Of a stretch of 64,000 nt of DNA, positions 63,266 to 64,000 are shown in pieces (position 1 is the first letter of the stretch; each line of letters begins with the position of its first letter). A program made the position numbers and the translations under genes. Source of the DNA: Glandiceps talaboti (taxonomy: Eukaryota; Hemichordata; Enteropneusta; Spengelidae); assembly GCF_964340395.1 (NCBI RefSeq), contig NC_135557.1:25894614-25958613 (forward strand), given 5' to 3'. The notes under the pieces were generated by a model. That model was not told the DNA's origin, did no database searches, and saw nothing but the letters and a program-made list of their open reading frames with translations.

Positions 63266-63679
63266 CTGAAATGTAAGAAACAGAGCAAAGAGTTGCAGAC
63301 AGTGGGAAGTAGACACACATTTGTAACCACACTAATAATGTAAATCCCATTTTAATCAAGCTAGGGTGTTCAGTCACTTTCTTAATCAAGTTAGGGGGTT
63401 TATATTCATATTTGTATTCAAACCAGTGATGTACCTGTTGGGAAGGATTTAGTTATATTTTCAAAAACCTGACTTGCATCATAAAAACCTGAGTTTATAC
63501 ATTTCATGCCATATAATTTTTACTCGCATTAATTGACCTACTGAAGCACACTGCTCACAAATGACTGAACTCAAACCGGGTATTAAGATATAACTCATCA
63601 ACGATCTGATGACATATTAATTTATGATAGCATCAATTGTATAATAAATATTGGATAATGCAAGACAACTTTTGTCTAT

Positions 63680-63892
63680 TCCCGTATGATACTATATATG
63701 GCAGGTCTGTTCCCGTATGATACTATATATGGCAGGTCTGTTCCCATATGATACCATATATGGCAGGTCTGTTCCTGTATGATACTATATATGGCAGGTC
63801 TGTTCCTGTATGATACTATATATGGCAGGTCTGTTCCCGTATGATACTATATATGGCAGGTCTGTTCCCGTATGATACCATATATGGCAAGC
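63680..63892 (+). repeat. 31-bp minisatellite, seven copies
   Basis: GTTCCCGTATGATACTATAT plus ATGGCAGGTCT, with C/T variants. Confidence 0.95.
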
Positions 63893-64000
63893 AAGCTTGA
63901 ATTCAGTAAGTGCTGTGATAGAACATGTGGACAGGGAGGTATACATTAAAGTGGTACAATTATAAAGCTACATGTTTTTACTCAAGTGAAAATACTTGAA

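Overview
This is AT-rich, intron-rich animal DNA. Spliced genes with GT..AG introns, decayed non-LTR retrotransposon ends and very many intronic minisatellites point to a marine invertebrate. I favour a lancelet (Branchiostoma-like). The reason is that minisatellites overlap exon-intron junctions here, and I recall (unchecked) such arrays, called 'mirages', being described at the amphioxus Adh locus. The species assignment is inference.

Layout. (1) 1-25717, plus strand: the 3' three quarters of a SID1/SIDT-family gene. Twenty coding exons encode 647 visible residues; the 5' end lies off the left edge. (2) 15474-18398, minus strand: a single-ORF gene nested in one SIDT intron, encoding a mucin-like, EGF + fibronectin-III, single-pass membrane protein. 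(3) 26-33.8 kb: no gene seen; it holds the SIDT 3' end, a MITE, minisatellites and foldback DNA. (4) 34065-63198, minus strand, convergent to SIDT: a complete 12-exon FAM234/ITFG3-like gene of about 1227 residues, enlarged by one giant exon. (5) 49079-50886, plus strand: nested in FAM234-like intron 4, a TATA-box gene for a leaderless 215-residue protein. Its C-terminal half resembles an IL-1/FGF-type beta-trefoil.

The dominant signal is that tandem repeats are placed on gene edges. At many junctions the repeat unit contains the splice donor, the splice acceptor or the stop codon, often with adjoining exon bases. Examples: about 17 in-frame, stop-free copies of a donor unit after the first SIDT exon; a SIDT intron built almost wholly of 12 donor copies plus about 13 acceptor copies; FAM234-like exon 2 with acceptor copies on one side and about 24 donor copies on the other; about 100 copies of a 29-bp unit starting at the exon 7 donor; and stop-codon duplications at the 3' ends of both large genes. 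Two-copy cases look like early stages of the same process.

Dispersed elements include two inverted copies of a composite foldback element 47 kb apart, a GC-rich MITE with a target-site duplication, a tRNA-like SINE head, CR1/L2-type 3' ends and a palindromic insertion in the 3' UTR of the beta-trefoil gene. Exon limits were read by eye from splice consensus, frame continuity and recalled family sequence. Copy numbers are approximate.
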